Origin: Castanea sativa
Taxonomy: Eukaryota > Streptophyta > Magnoliopsida > Fagales > Fagaceae
NCBI RefSeq assembly: GCF_040712315.1
Contig: NC_134013.1
Span: forward strand, 88,542,001-88,606,000
Direction of reading: 5' to 3'
DNA length: 64,000 bases
Below the pieces are notes generated by a model, which was given only the letters and a program-made list of their open reading frames with translations, searched no databases and was not told the DNA's origin. This document shows positions 1 to 12,775 of this stretch, one piece after another. Both the position numbers and the translations under genes were made by a program. How positions within the stretch are numbered: position 1 is the stretch's first letter; each line of letters opens with the position of its first letter.

Positions 1-1739
1 TACTTGCTCTGGGTTATGTAAAGCCTCTTTTATCCGAGGTAAGTAACACAATTCTTTAACTGCAGATGTTTAATTTGATGGAACTGTCTAACTGTTTTTA
101 TTTTTTAACTTCTGTTTCAGGCGTTAGAACCTCCTAGGGAGGAGGCTATTACCTCAGCAATTTCATTGTTATATGAGGTAGTTTTGGTTCTGAAAGTGAT
201 GATTATGATTTACTTTTAAATGTATGGATAATATCGGAAACAATCAGCAAGCCTGATTCATGTTAATAGAATTTCTTGGGATTGTTGAATTAAAGACCAT
301 AATTATCATTACTTTTAAAAAAAAAATTTTAAAAAGTTTTAAAGAATTTTATTAATAAAATAAACGGAATTCTCTAAAGGAAGAGAATCCTAAAGGTTAC
401 GACGGAAGACTTTAGTGATCTATAAAGAATTACAAGAAATCCCCCATCCATTGTACATTTTTTTTTTTTTGATAAGTAATAAAGATGTATATTAAAAAAA
501 TTCTACCTCATGTAGAAAGTCATAAGGCAGAGATAAAAATTATAGAAAAAGAAAATGAAAAACAGAAAGGAAAGATACTAATTACAATGAAGGGAGTTAA
601 GGAACATAGGAAGAGAATCACTAGAGGTGAGTCCCCAAGCCCTAAACCAATCAAAAAGTGAGCCATTGAAAGAAGCCAATAACTAGCCATCAGAACTTTC
701 CATGTCCTCAAACGTCCTCCAATTTTGCTCCCTCTATAGACACCACGTTAAGCATAGCGGAGCTAAATTCCAAATGCTAGATAAATGTTTTCCAGGCCAA
801 TTCCACCAACCAAAAGAGTATCCACAACTGATCTTGGCAAGACCCAAGAAATCCCAAGAGATCTAAACACCAAACTCCACAACCGGTAAGCCTTACCACA
901 ATGCAGTAGCAAATGATCTACCGTCTCCCCATTACAACGACACATAATGCACTAGTCAAAAAAGCCCATCCCTCTACCCCCTCAAATTGTCACTTGTAAG
1001 GGAAATTCAAATAGAAAGTGATCTAATGAGGTGGAGATAGAAGGGTAGTTGAAAATTTCATGTTAAATCTCATAATGAGGCTCTTTGTGGTTACTATTAT
1101 GCAAGATTCTTATGGAATAATGTATGGTGCACCAAAGCACCTAAGAAAGTCACTTTTTTGGTATGGGCAATGGCTTTGGGAAACGTCAGATACAATTTAA
1201 TCAAAAGAGGTTTCAACTTGGTAAATTGGTGCTGCATGTGTAGATGTAATAATAAAACAATGGACCATTTGCTAATCCATTGTGCGGTTGCTCAGGAGTT
1301 ATGGACCTTTATTTTTGCTATGTTTGGGGTACAATGGGTGATGTCTAGGAGGGTCACTGATGCACTTGCTTGCTGGTGAAGCCGATATGCCAAGCGTGGA
1401 GGTTCTTCTGTTAATGTGGACTGTATGGGGTTAAAGGGCAATCAAACATTCAGTGATGTAGAACAAACTGTGGTGGAGCTGAATTCTGGATTATTGAGAT
1501 CAACATTTGAGTGCTCTTGAACCATAGGCACAAGTGATATGATTATATGAATTTGGTTGTAGATTTATTTCCCTTCTTTTCACACAAATGATTAGGGTGT
1601 GTATTTTCTGGGAGTGTTATGTGTACACTTTTGATGTACATGAACCATCTCCTTTGTCTTTATAAATTTTTTATTACTTTTGCAATAAAAAGTTCAAAAA
1701 AGAAGCTTTACTAGTTTCTACATATGTTATTTCTCCTGA

Positions 1740-1788
<49 letters not shown>

Positions 1789-4700
1789 TTATGCATATTG
1801 TGAAAATACTCGATAGTGTTCATGGTTGTTATTACTTAACTAGTCATTTTTTGTTCACACCAGTTAGAATTTATTTTTTGCTGCATAACATTATACCGTA
1901 CAACTGGCCTCTTTTTAGGTTGGGGCACTTGAAGGTGATGAAGAGTTGACACCTCTTGGGCATCATTTGGCAAAACTCCCTGTTGATGTTTTAATTGGGA
2001 AGGTGTGCATCAAATAATAATTTATTCTTTACTCTCTATAGAAAATTAATTTATTGAGGTATTAGGAAATTTTTTGTTAACCTAATTCTGCATTTCTTGA
2101 TTTTGATGCTAGGTGAAGTTTTTCCTATTACGTTATTGATGTATTTTTCTCCTAAATGTTTATGTTCTTACCTGAAACTATAATTTATTCAATAAATGGT
2201 CTTCCCACTTTCAAAATAAGTTTTGTTAGAATTATGTGGTTAAGTGATTCTATCTCTCACTCTCACACACAGAAAAACACATAAACAGATATTTTTACTT
2301 TTCTTCATGAAAGACTGTTGTGTACCCTGGTAGAATTTTCATATTGTTCTCCTTTGAAACTGCAGATGATGCTATATGGAGCAATATTTGGTTGCTTATC
2401 TCCCATTCTCTCAATTTCAGCATTTTTGAGCTACAAATCTCCATTTGTGTATCCAAAAGATGAGGTCTGTCTATTAATGTTGCAAGAATTTAATTTGCTG
2501 CTTAACTTTTCTGAAACAAGAATTTGAAGTATGTACAACTGTTTTGATTTCCAGGGGCAAAATGTTGAAAGAGCAAAATTGGCACTTTTGACTGATAAGG
2601 TTGATGGTCCTAGTGATCCAATTGATGTTGATAGGCAATCTGACCACCTTTTAATGATGACTGCTTATAGGAAATGGGAGAAGGTTCTGCATGAGGTTAG
2701 TGGGTGTTTGCCTTACCTCTATTTGCTTTGTTTAGTGGCCAAAAACCACTCTGTTGCAGTCATACATGTTACTCAATCACCACTGGTGTAATACCAGTTT
2801 AAAGTTCCAATTTGCTTTTTCCAGTTTGCCTTAAATTCAAATTGTAGACTACTTTACACTTTCCATGAGAATGGTAGATACTCCCTCTTTCTTGACTTGC
2901 ATTTTTGCCTATCAAATAAGCCATGATTTTAGTATTGAAGATCCCCTGTTGTTTTTCTCAGTGTTATAACATGTATAATTGGCATGATTAAATATTATGA
3001 CATTTTGTAGTCTTGAATCACAATGTTTGCTGATATGATAAACATGGTTCTTGCAGAAAGGAGTTAAAGCTGCTCAACATTTTTGCAGCTCATATTTTTT
3101 AAGCGGTTCGGTTATGTACATGATAAGGTATAGCTGTTTTTCTCTAGATTTTTGTATGAATTAATGTTACTGTTTTTCTATATTTCTTGTCACATAATGT
3201 GAGCAACCTATTTTGAAAAAATTATTTACATTGCCTTGTCCAGTCAAGAATCATATACTTCTAGTGACCAAGCTAATTGTATCTTGTATTTGCTGAGGTC
3301 CAAGTGATAGTTTGTGGTTTCTACAAAAGAATAACTTGTTTAAAAAGAATAATATGCTTCTTCCTGGGTAAGACCTAGAATATGCAGATGCATGTGCATT
3401 TGGTCACATTGGTTTCTTCACTACAATATAGCTTATGTCAATATCAACATGACTTATTGGCTTCTGCATGATGATATCGTTGCAAATTTGCATGTGCTGT
3501 GATAGAATATTCAGTTCTCAACTTACAACCTGCAAACCTACTTGGCACACCACCCATTAAAGAAAGAAACACCTGTCATACAAATACATATTTCTGATGG
3601 TGGGTTTCAGTTAGGTTGCCTTTACTGTTCAGTGTAACAAATCAAACCTATTTAAGATTTGATTACAATATCCTTTTTTTTTTTTTTTTTCCTTCTTGTT
3701 TACTTATCGTTGTAATTTTGGTTCTTAATTTGTGCTCCCATAGTACATCCCCAATGTACTCAGGTTAGCTTTATTAATAATAATATCTTACATTACCTAT
3801 CAATATATATATATCCAATATTTTTTCTGAAAGGCAGTTGCATAAGCCATTGCCTTTCTTCATATCATCATAAGTAAAAGCCTGCAATTTCTGTTTACAG
3901 AATCATTCCAAAGAACAACTAAGTCTATATCATACCTGTGTTTAGAGCATGCTGGCATGATACTATTTTGTCTTGTTTTTTATACCACAACTCTTCTCAG
4001 TTTTTTTTTTTTTTGAAATATATGTTTAGAGACATGAGAATACAGTTTGGATCATTGCTAGCAGACATTGGCCTTATCAACTCTCCAAAAAAATATCAGG
4101 TACATTGCCTTTTTTTTTTTTCCCCAGTAATGGATAATTGATATTTTATGTCATTATTTTCAATTGTAATTCTTTAGGCTACTTCGTGTATTTTTCCACT
4201 AAGTAGTCTCTTTTCAATAAAATTATTATTACCTATCATAAAATGCATAATTGATATTTATGCCACTCTTTTGATAGAGTTCATTTGCACATATTACTTT
4301 CAGATCTGTATTATCCTGGGCTTTTTTTCATTTTTCTTTTTCCCTAATAAACTAATAATTGTTCAATCGGTATTGGCCATATGAAGTCTGTAATTATGTG
4401 CAACTGTGGCTGGTGCTTTGCAAAGGACTAATATGGCATTCACCTTTCCAAAGTTAATTACATATATAGGAGTAAAATCAACTTGATAATGGGGCATTCA
4501 CTACCAATTGATGCTAGGGCACAAGCACAAGCCGCACAACTATCTTATGGTCTCTCATTTTTGAAAAAGTATTTATGTATCTCCTGCAATCCTATTTTCT
4601 TTTCAAATATTACTTATGAGTGATAAAGATGTGTAGAAGATTGCATGCTGTCACAGGAGTTTTTGGAAAATGCAAAGTTGTTTTTTCTTTCTATTTAGTT

Positions 4701-7700
4701 TGGATCGTTATGATTTAATTGAATTAAATATGAATATAATCTTTTTGAATTTCCTTTCTGAAGTGTTGTCCCAATGGAAATTTCTACATTAAATTCCAAT
4801 CTTCAATGCTTTGTGTATGAAGTTGAAAATTCTATGCTTTTATGGTTCAGATTGATAGAAGAAAGAAAGAGAATCTTGGCAGTTGGTTTTCTGATGCATC
4901 GCAACCATTCAATAAATATTCACATCATTCATCTGTTGTAAAGGTCAGTTGTATTTAGATGCATTTTCTCCTTCTGGATACTGACAAAGCATTCGGTTAT
5001 ATTTGCTTCATGCACTGACTTATCTTGTATAAAGTGGAGCTATACATTTGTCTTTTACATATATATATAAAATTTAAAAAAAAAAAAAATTTAAAAAGTG
5101 ATACATTTGTCTATTGATAAAGAGAACACACTAATTTTTCAAGGTTGTTCTCTCCACTGGATGAGACAGATTGGCAAGAGAAAACATGAACGAAAATAGA
5201 AGAGCTTGACTGCCCACGAGTATATATTTCCCAGTAGCTTCGTTTAGACTATATGTCGTTTTTGGTAGTTTTTAACTAATAGGTAGGGTGACAACAGAGT
5301 TTAAGGAAAAAGTCTAGGACACATTAAAAGACCGTTAAAATTGTGTGGTTAAATGATTAAATTTATCATATCCTAATAGCTTAAACTTTTGGAACAATTG
5401 GTAATTAACATGGTATTAAAGCAGGAGGTCCTGAATTCAATCCCTGTCTCTTCCACTCTACCTTCTACTTAAATTTCCACATGTTGGGGTTCACCTATTA
5501 AAGGGTAGTATCGGCCCACATGTGAGGGGAAATGTTAGAATTGTGTGGTTAAATGATTAAATTTACCATATCCCAATAACTTAAGCTTTTGGGACAATTG
5601 GTAATTTAACAAAAACAACTCTCTGGAAGCTAGGTAAATGGTAAGACCAATCACACTGGTCCTTGATAATTCAACCACACTAAGTTCAAAGAAGTTGAAG
5701 AGAGATTTTTAGGGTTGTTTCAAAAAATATTTTGGAATGATATTAGCCAACAAGCCATGTACACCATTGCAAAGCTCTGTCTCTACTCTCTAGTTTATAA
5801 TACATCAAACTGTTACCATTTGGAGTTTCCTAGAGGAATTTATGGCCATTTTACAATAGTGTCTACTCTTTCAGAATGCACTCCGAAAATAGTGAATTTT
5901 GAATTCTCTTGCTTTTACTTCTGTTAATGGGTCTTGCATTTTGAATATTTGATCAATCCTGTAATTTATCAAATGTTTTTGTCTTGAAAATGAAAGTCAG
6001 ATTACCTATACTTGGAGGGTTGTTTGAAGTTGGTCCTATTTAAGTCCTAGGTCATGTATGGTTTGGCATCAAAATTGTTGTTTTGAATGAAAATTGGCTT
6101 TGACAAGAAGGATTTCTTTTTGTTTAAGATTTATCCTTTGGTGGAATCCAATAGGTGCTGTCGTTTTGGTGGATTCCTTATAGTGGTGATCGTTTTTATC
6201 CTTTGCTTTGTATCCCTTGGTTGGATTCCTTTGGGCTGTGAGTATGTACTTGTGTTGCCTCCTTACTTTTCCAAAATTAATATATATGTGTGTGTATATA
6301 TATATATATATCCTTCACATCTAGGGCTATATGCTAGATCATTAGATAGGGTAGATTATGTATACTACTTTGCAACTTTTTCAGCAATACCAGAAGACAT
6401 TTTCAATACCATTCATTTGCACTTTGTGTTGGGATTGTATTTGTTGTTGGTAACCTGGTATCCAGCTTCTGTTGCCTTGACTAAGCTTTGATGATATTTT
6501 CAGGACCATACCCTATTTAAATGTGCTCTTTTTTTTTTGAAATTCCACATTTTTTTGTATGTTATACCAAGGGATGCATGGTTGTAAAAGATATGCATGT
6601 ATTTTGTAATCAGTTTGTCATTTGAAGGTATGCTACATCCTTGCTTTTGTCCATATGCAACCAATGGGAATGCAGTCAAAACAATAATTTCATCGCTAGA
6701 CAGCAGAATGATATAATTATCTTTCATTTTAAATGGATTTCAGTAGTTGAGATGAATGCTTAAATTGCTGAACTCCCGTTGCGTTCATTTAAATTTCTAT
6801 GGACATTGTTATGCAAGGCAAGAATTAAACCGAATGCATGACAAAACTTCACACATCCCCTTTATCAACGGGGCCAAATGCTCATGGACCAAGTTTCTAT
6901 AAACTTATTGCTGTCAACATTTTGTGTCTTGGCTTTGCTTTCCATTTCTGTCTTAAATTAATAATGTTTTGCATTGATCATCATGGAATCTGAGGAAACA
7001 ACTGTTTATGGTTAATTACATGCGTGTCAGCTTGTCTCTTTAGTGGATCATGTATTTGGAATTTGCTTGTAGTTGACTATTCTCTATAATCATGAAAATT
7101 AAGGAGTTGTATCTCATGTCTAAATTTTTTTTTTGTACGTCTCATGTCTAAATTTGAACCAACCTGTATAGCATTTTCCTTTTTTTCTAAACAAAGATTT
7201 TTGAAGTACCCTTGCAGGCTATACTATGTGCAGGCTTATATCCTAATGTGGCGGCCACTGAACAAGGCATTGCTGGAGTTGCTCTAGGCAGCCTTAAACA
7301 GTCTGTTGGTCCTGTAAAACAGGGTCGTTCTGTTTGGTACGATGGAAGGAGAGAAGTTAGTATACACCCTTCTTCTATAAACAGTAACTTGAAAGCATTT
7401 CAGTATCCCTTCCTTGTTTACCTTGAAAAGGTTTGCACTTTTATCCCATGGATCCATTCTTGTTCCTACTTGTCATGTCCTTGTCCTAATATTGGTTTAT
7501 TGATGTGTTGCTATAATACTGCTATTGACAAACATTTTTATGTCTCTTAATTAGTTTTGATCAAATTATGGCTGTTAAACATAATCCAATTAACATCCAA
7601 CAATAATATTATAAAATGACGTTTAAATTTTATGTATCTACGCTGTCCCCAAAATTGAAATTCCCTTTAATTGTTGAGTTAGCCTTCTATGATTCAAATT

Positions 7701-10700
7701 GGTTCAGAATTTCTTCATTAGATGCATCAAACAAGCAGGAATTAGTACCTCCAACTACGAACAATGTTCTTTTAAAAACTTGGATTTTATTTATTTATTT
7801 ATTTTTATTACAAAAGGTGAAAAAATAATTGTCTATAGTCCTGGATAACTAAAAACATCATTTTTTTTTTCACTCTGCAATGAAAATAAAGTATTGTATA
7901 TTCCTGTCATTCTTGATTTAAGAATAAACTAATCTAAAATAAAGTTATGTGCTGGAAAGAACAAACACAGTAGTCTGGGTGCCTAATCAAGTTTTAAGTT
8001 ATCCTTTTTTTGATGAGCTTCCTGTATTGTATGCTTATGCAAATCACTTGTCTTGTTGGAATTGATTGCTCAGCAAGAGAAAACAATAGTTTATCTTTAG
8101 CTCTAGGATTGTGAAAATACAAGCTCCCTGTAGTTCTAATTTTTATTCAATCTTAAGAGTAACAGTTTCATGTTTGAATCCTGAACGCACTTTTTTCAAT
8201 TTCCGTCTTGATATTTGTCTCTGTGTTTTGTTCTGCATGTGCAAGGTCCACATTTGATCCTTGATTATTGGGCTAGCTTGCACAGAGAACAGAGAGAAGA
8301 AGGGAAAGAGAGGAGAAGGAGGGGGGGGGGGGGGTTGATAGTGTGTGCTTGATTTACATTCAGCCTCTTCCTAATAGCTTAAGCTTTTAGGATGGATGGT
8401 TTCCGACAAAAGAAAGACTGATAGGAAATTATATACTCAGAACAGGAAATAGATGTTCATTTGCGCTATGTAGTAGCAAAATAAATTTATATCAGAATTG
8501 TCTGTTTACAAAAGTAAATTAAAATTCCATAAGATTCTTTTTGTTATTGAAGTCATCATAACATGATGCAATTACGATATAACTCAACACTAATCATATT
8601 GAGTGGTGACTTCCAATTATGCCTTGGGGATAATATTTGTTTAACCACTGTTTGCTCCACTAATTCTTTTAATTTTTTCCTAAGTATTCACTCTATTTTT
8701 TCATTAGGTTTAGAATTTCATTCTGATTTTTCTTTTTATCAGGTTGAAACCAACAAAGTTTTTCTTCGAGATACTTCTGTCATCTCTCCTTACTCTATTT
8801 TGCTGTTCGGTGGCTCCATTCATATTCAGCATCAGGTATCTTTTTTATTTCTCCCTTCAATAAATGCATGAGCATCTGAAAATGAAGTTACTGCTAATCA
8901 TTTCAAAATAAGTGCTCCTTGTCTAACAAGATGGTCATAGTGTATTTTAATTTCATTTAGTCTTTGTTATGAACTGTACTAAGGGAAAGGAAGATTTGTG
9001 GAGACTACCACAAATTATGTTTGGCTCATCTATATATTTTTTACTTAAATGGTAAATTTACAATATTACCCTCACTAATGCAGAACTCTCTGTACACTCC
9101 CTTCAGGCTGGAGCATGATGTAAACCAAAGCCCTTCTTGTTAAAAAGATTTGAAAATTTATTTTTGTGTAATGCCATAGTTTCTTTTAATCAGTAAGTTA
9201 CACATGCGACCTAGGAGTCTTGAACCCACAACCTTACCATCAATCCCATTATTGAGAAAAGAAGAAGTGCCATTTGAGCTAGCGTTCATTGAGGCAGAAG
9301 ATCAAAGCAGGGTGTTTCTCTTCATATATGAAGCCCATGACATTCCTGTGGAGACAAGTATGTTGGGAGCTAAACCAGTGGACACTGAATGGATTTAAAC
9401 ACTAAGCTTAGTAAAGATGAGAATGAGGCATTTGAGAATCCTGGAAGGTAAAGGAGAGTTGAAATTGATTTACTTGATCTGACTTGGCCAGACATCACTT
9501 TTTCTGTTGGAGGTTAAGGCATCTAATTAAAAAATGTAGCTTATCAAAAGTGGATAACAATGTGTATTAAGCACACAATACACCAATGAATTTAATCACA
9601 AGACAGGAAGTTGATCGTGATGCCAGCAGTGGGTTTGATCATGGGGTTTATCTCTGGTCTAATGTTGATTGGTGGTGATCGATGATTGTCTATGGTGGTC
9701 TTTTTTGGCTTATGGGCAGTTCATGTTGGTTGTTTATGGTCAGCAGTCAGTCAAATGGGATGTCTAGGTAGTCGACCGTTGACCATGCACAGCAATAGTG
9801 TTATGGCTTTCATCATTGGTCGATTCGCAGTTTGCAACCCTTTTGCAGTTTTCTTTAACGAATTTCTTTGTCTAAAAAATAAAAAGGAAAAAAAGAGCAC
9901 CAAAAACAAGGTTGGAGGGTGAGGTCACAGTATTAACCCCCCCCCCCCCCCCCTTACTAATTATTAAGTAAGATTCCATTGTTCCAAAAGAATTTATTAA
10001 TAAAAAAAAAAAACCTTTTTACTAATCCAAGACCAGAATATTCAGGGGCAGCTCTAATATTGAATCCTTGAAAAAGAAGCTGGGAGATCAGAATTGGAAT
10101 TTAATGACTGATATTAAGTTTATGTTGCATAACTAATCTGCCCACTAATCATTGAAGTTGCCACTCTCTCCAAGGATCTAGCAGTTGAAAAATCACAGAA
10201 ACCACCCTTCTTAGAATTACTTGGACTGGTTTCTCTTGAAAGCATTAGCCAATATGACTGCATCCGTTTCAACTACCAAGTAGGTGTTTATTTCAGAGGC
10301 AGAGCTGCCATGGTCCCTGCTGTGGGACGAGACAAAAAAAGACTCTTATTTTAGTTTAGTATTATTTATGTTTCAAGTCAATTGTATTTTAATGTTTTAA
10401 CTCATGGTAATTTATAGGCTATTAGTATTTAATATTTGGAACCAAAAGGCTATTTTTTTCATTCATTAAATCATCATCTCCCTTGAAAAGAGTACAATAG
10501 TTTGCTTTTTAGGGTTTCCTATGCCAACTAGAACTAGGGTTTAGTAATCCGTTAGAAGCAAACAATCGTACTCTTTGCAAGGGAGATGATGATTTGATGA
10601 ATGAAAAAAGCCTTCTGGTTTCTTTGGCCTGGTGTTGACTCCAGCCAACCCTAGGTGCTGACCCCTAGGTCATATTCCTTTGTTTTCTTGATCTTTTAAT

Positions 10701-12775
10701 TTTTCTGTTCAATTGTTCTGGTTGTAATGTGTTAGTTCCCCCCCCCCCCCCCTTTTTTATAAACCAAAAAAAGGGACCAACAAAGAAGATACTGCATTCA
10801 TACCCCATTTTGGTTTTCATAATTTGGAAATCCTGGCTGTACCTGTTAATGTTGCATTGGCTTTCCAATAAATTATGTTCATTCTTATGATGTTAACTGA
10901 CTGCTTTTCAAAAAAAAAACAAAAAACAAAAAAACAAAAACAAAACAAACAAACCTGACTGAAAGACAGATGGCATTTGAAATTTTGAATGCTAAATATT
11001 ATCTGGTGCTCCTTTGTTTTTCATTAGCCATCTTCCTTTTGCAACTGTATTTTGATTTTCTAATGCAGACTGGACTGGTCATCATAGATGGATGGTTAAA
11101 ACTGACAGCAGCAGCCCAAATTGCAGTTCTGTTCAAGGAACTACGATTAACTCTTCATTCAATTTTGAAGGAGCTAATTCGAAAGCCAGAGGTACCATTT
11201 ATTTTGCTCCAATTTATTAACATTTAATTTTGAAGGAGCTAATTAGAAAGCGAGATTTACCATTTATTTTGCTTCATATTTGTATACTTTGATGTTATTT
11301 TCAACCTGTGAGAACATGCTTATTTCTGACTGGAACAAACTATTTTTAGAACAATTGCTATCTGTCCTATATTCAGCAAAGAAAATATTCATTATGTCAG
11401 GGTAATCAGCTTGCATTTAGTCCACCGTTAATAAACATCATTGTCTCTTTCTGGATCTCCTCAAAGTCAGTCCTATGCAGAGTCTAACCATCTGGATGAT
11501 TTTCTCTTACAACAATGCATTACCAAAATTGATAACTGAGTTGTGGGTTGACTAATCTTTGTTGTGGGGTTATACCTTGTTAGGGACGTTACATTTTCCG
11601 CAAACCAAACTATTGGACTGTTGCACCATAGATGGTGTGGATGGTAAATGTCCTTAAACGTAGGCAGGGTTCCACAGAATGACTAGAAAATACTAGGGTT
11701 TTGACTTTGCTAGGGTCAAAGGAGTGGAAATTAATTCTAGCTTGTGCAGGTACCTGTTATGGGGCTGCAAGCCAGTGACCAACATTTATAGCTGCAGCCT
11801 GCTATAGCATCAGCAGGTCAAGCATAAACATGATTGCTTAACTCTAACAAGATAAACTATAAGAAAGCATTCTTATATGTGAAGCAAATTCATCCACAAT
11901 TAATGCATTCTTATATGTGTGTATATGTGTGTGTAAGATCTGAAAGCTTCATCTAATAGGAAATTCATCTCTCCTTAAAATGATGTTCTCAAACTAGTTA
12001 CTGCTCCATCATGCTTGACCTTGACCTCATCATTAAATATTTCCCAATGGGCTCAGCCAATGTCAACAATACAATTTACAATCACTTTATTTGTAATTCC
12101 TTTGGTGAGACAGAATGCTCTTTTTGCCATTCCTTAATTCATGGATACAAGACCTCTCAGCTGCTCTGTTAGCAGTATCTATACATGCCCAATTCATAGA
12201 ACATGCTAGGCCCTAAAACTGAGGCCACTCAAGCTTGCTAATTTTTCACTCATCTCTAATACAATTTACTTGGGAAGGCTTGTAAGGCTAACTTAAGCCT
12301 AATGCTACCCATGAAGCATAGGTTGTCTATTCCCCAAGTCAAATTAAGTTTTTCCCTCACTTAAAAAAAAAAAAAGGATTTTTCCCTCAATGCCCTAAAA
12401 TGTATCTGCCTCTGGTTTCTGGGCCGTAATATCTTAACGAAAACTTTTGAATTTACAATTTATTAATTCATCTCTTCAAGTGTGCTTCATTTTAAGCCTA
12501 GCCAAGTAACAGGGAATTCTTACATTTTGTAGACTTTGATTATGTGAATTCTTATTCTTGAGCAATTAAAATTTCTTTTTCAAGCTGATACTTGGCCATG
12601 TAATACAATCTCATTGCTTCTCGTACTCGTTTTATCATTTCATGCCATTGCATTCAACCCTGGAAAGATGCATAATGTTTTCTTCATTTCTCAGGATGCC
12701 ACTATTGTCGATAATGAGGTGGTCAAGTCTATAATCCACTTCTTGGTAGAGGAAGAAAAACCCCCGCTGAAGTAA
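1..12775 (+). CDS. DExH7: DExH-box ATP-dependent RNA helicase, C-terminal part (12 exons, 5' end outside window)
   Basis: Exons, all bounded by GT-AG and in phase: 1-38, 121-177, 1919-2002, 2366-2464, 2555-2695, 3057-3127, 4030-4099, 4851-4943, 7218-7430, 8743-8835, 11069-11191, 12695-12775 (TAA). They encode the last 386 residues. Visible residues 1-100 ([51 protein letters not shown]) are the HA2/ratchet domain of DEAH-type helicases. Residues about 218-320 ([41 protein letters not shown]) are the OB-fold region that follows it. The ATPase core (DExH box) lies upstream and is not visible. The order and wording match plant DExH7/DHX36-like proteins, which are predicted to unwind structured RNA; organelle or nuclear location cannot be judged without the N-terminus. 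No frameshift or stop breaks the exons, so the gene looks functional despite introns swollen by transposons. The gene symbol is assigned by family resemblance. Confidence 0.92.
458..966 (-). mobile_element. 5'-truncated LINE tail in helicase intron 2
   Basis: Read on the minus strand, this encodes a zf-RVT-like segment ([15 protein letters not shown], about 900-945), then the usual C-terminal end of plant L1 proteins near 690-720 (RTFED-like in another frame). It ends in a stretch like ttattacttatc followed by an A tail, seen as the T run at 459-470. Presence of only the 3' end plus poly(A) is the normal product of LINE target-primed insertion. A loose 14-bp similarity between 443-456 and 967-980 could be the target duplication. 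Frames are broken, so it is dead. Confidence 0.7.
1024..1700 (+). mobile_element. Second LINE tail in the same intron, opposite orientation
   Basis: On the plus strand, 1110-1378 reads [19 protein letters not shown], then [17 protein letters not shown] and [14 protein letters not shown]. This is the zinc-binding domain found after the reverse transcriptase of plant LINEs (zf-RVT). A stop at about 1377 and further stops downstream show it is dead. The sequence ends near an A-rich tail at 1685-1700. It is related to, but diverged from, the minus-strand fragment next to it. The left boundary is approximate. Confidence 0.65.
1739..1788. repeat. (AAT)n microsatellite in helicase intron 2
   Basis: About 16 uninterrupted AAT units lie just after the second LINE tail, where poly(A) tails often seed such repeats. 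Confidence 0.95.
2224..2249 (+). repeat. Fragment related to the TRIM terminal repeat at 5333-5611
   Basis: The sequence tgttagaattatgtggtt plus a few bases matches the start of the small terminal repeat found in intron 8. Only the first 26 or so bases are present here. It may be a solo-LTR remnant or a chance truncated copy. Confidence 0.4.
5333..5611 (+). mobile_element. TRIM-like miniature LTR retroelement in helicase intron 8
   Basis: Two direct repeats of about 78 bp (5333-5410 and 5533-5611) share the series ttgtgtggttaaatgatt, then a central block, then acaattggtaatt, with exactly 200 bp offset. Directly after the first repeat, at 5411, the bases tggtattaaagc resemble the initiator-tRNA-Met primer site (tggtatcagagc). 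Directly before the second repeat is a purine tract, gaggggaaa (5523-5532). With only about 120 bp between repeats and no coding capacity, this has the plan of a terminal-repeat retrotransposon in miniature. The terminal repeats differ at several positions, so the copy is old. I could not find a convincing target duplication. Confidence 0.7.
8321..8334 (+). repeat. G14 homopolymer in helicase intron 9
   Basis: Fourteen consecutive G follow a purine-rich (AGGGAAAGAGAGG-like) stretch. Such tracts slip in sequencing and may form G-quadruplexes. The exact length should be treated as uncertain. Confidence 0.85.
9185..9300 (-). mobile_element. tRNA-derived SINE in helicase intron 10
   Basis: Read on the minus strand, there is an A-box-like tagctcaaatgg (9270-9281) and, 43 bases further, a B-box-like ggttcaagact (9216-9226). 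The spacing and order are those of a tRNA-type RNA polymerase III promoter. The bases after the B box do not fold as a tRNA, so a SINE is more likely than a tRNA gene. Boundaries are approximate. Confidence 0.6.
9937..9953 (+). repeat. C17 homopolymer in helicase intron 10
   Basis: Seventeen consecutive C residues. The G-rich partner strand is the non-coding strand of the helicase gene. Confidence 0.85.
10738..10752 (+). repeat. C15 homopolymer in helicase intron 10
   Basis: Fifteen consecutive C residues followed by T6. This is the third long G/C homopolymer within 2.4 kb of intron sequence. Confidence 0.85.

Noticed and set aside
6087..6491. 134-codon hydrophobic frame in helicase intron 8
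   Set aside because: Low-complexity AT-rich intron sequence with a tyrosine/isoleucine run from a TA repeat.
9185..9300. A tRNA gene on the minus strand
   Set aside because: A and B boxes are present, but no cloverleaf arms or acceptor stem can be formed, so it was called a SINE.
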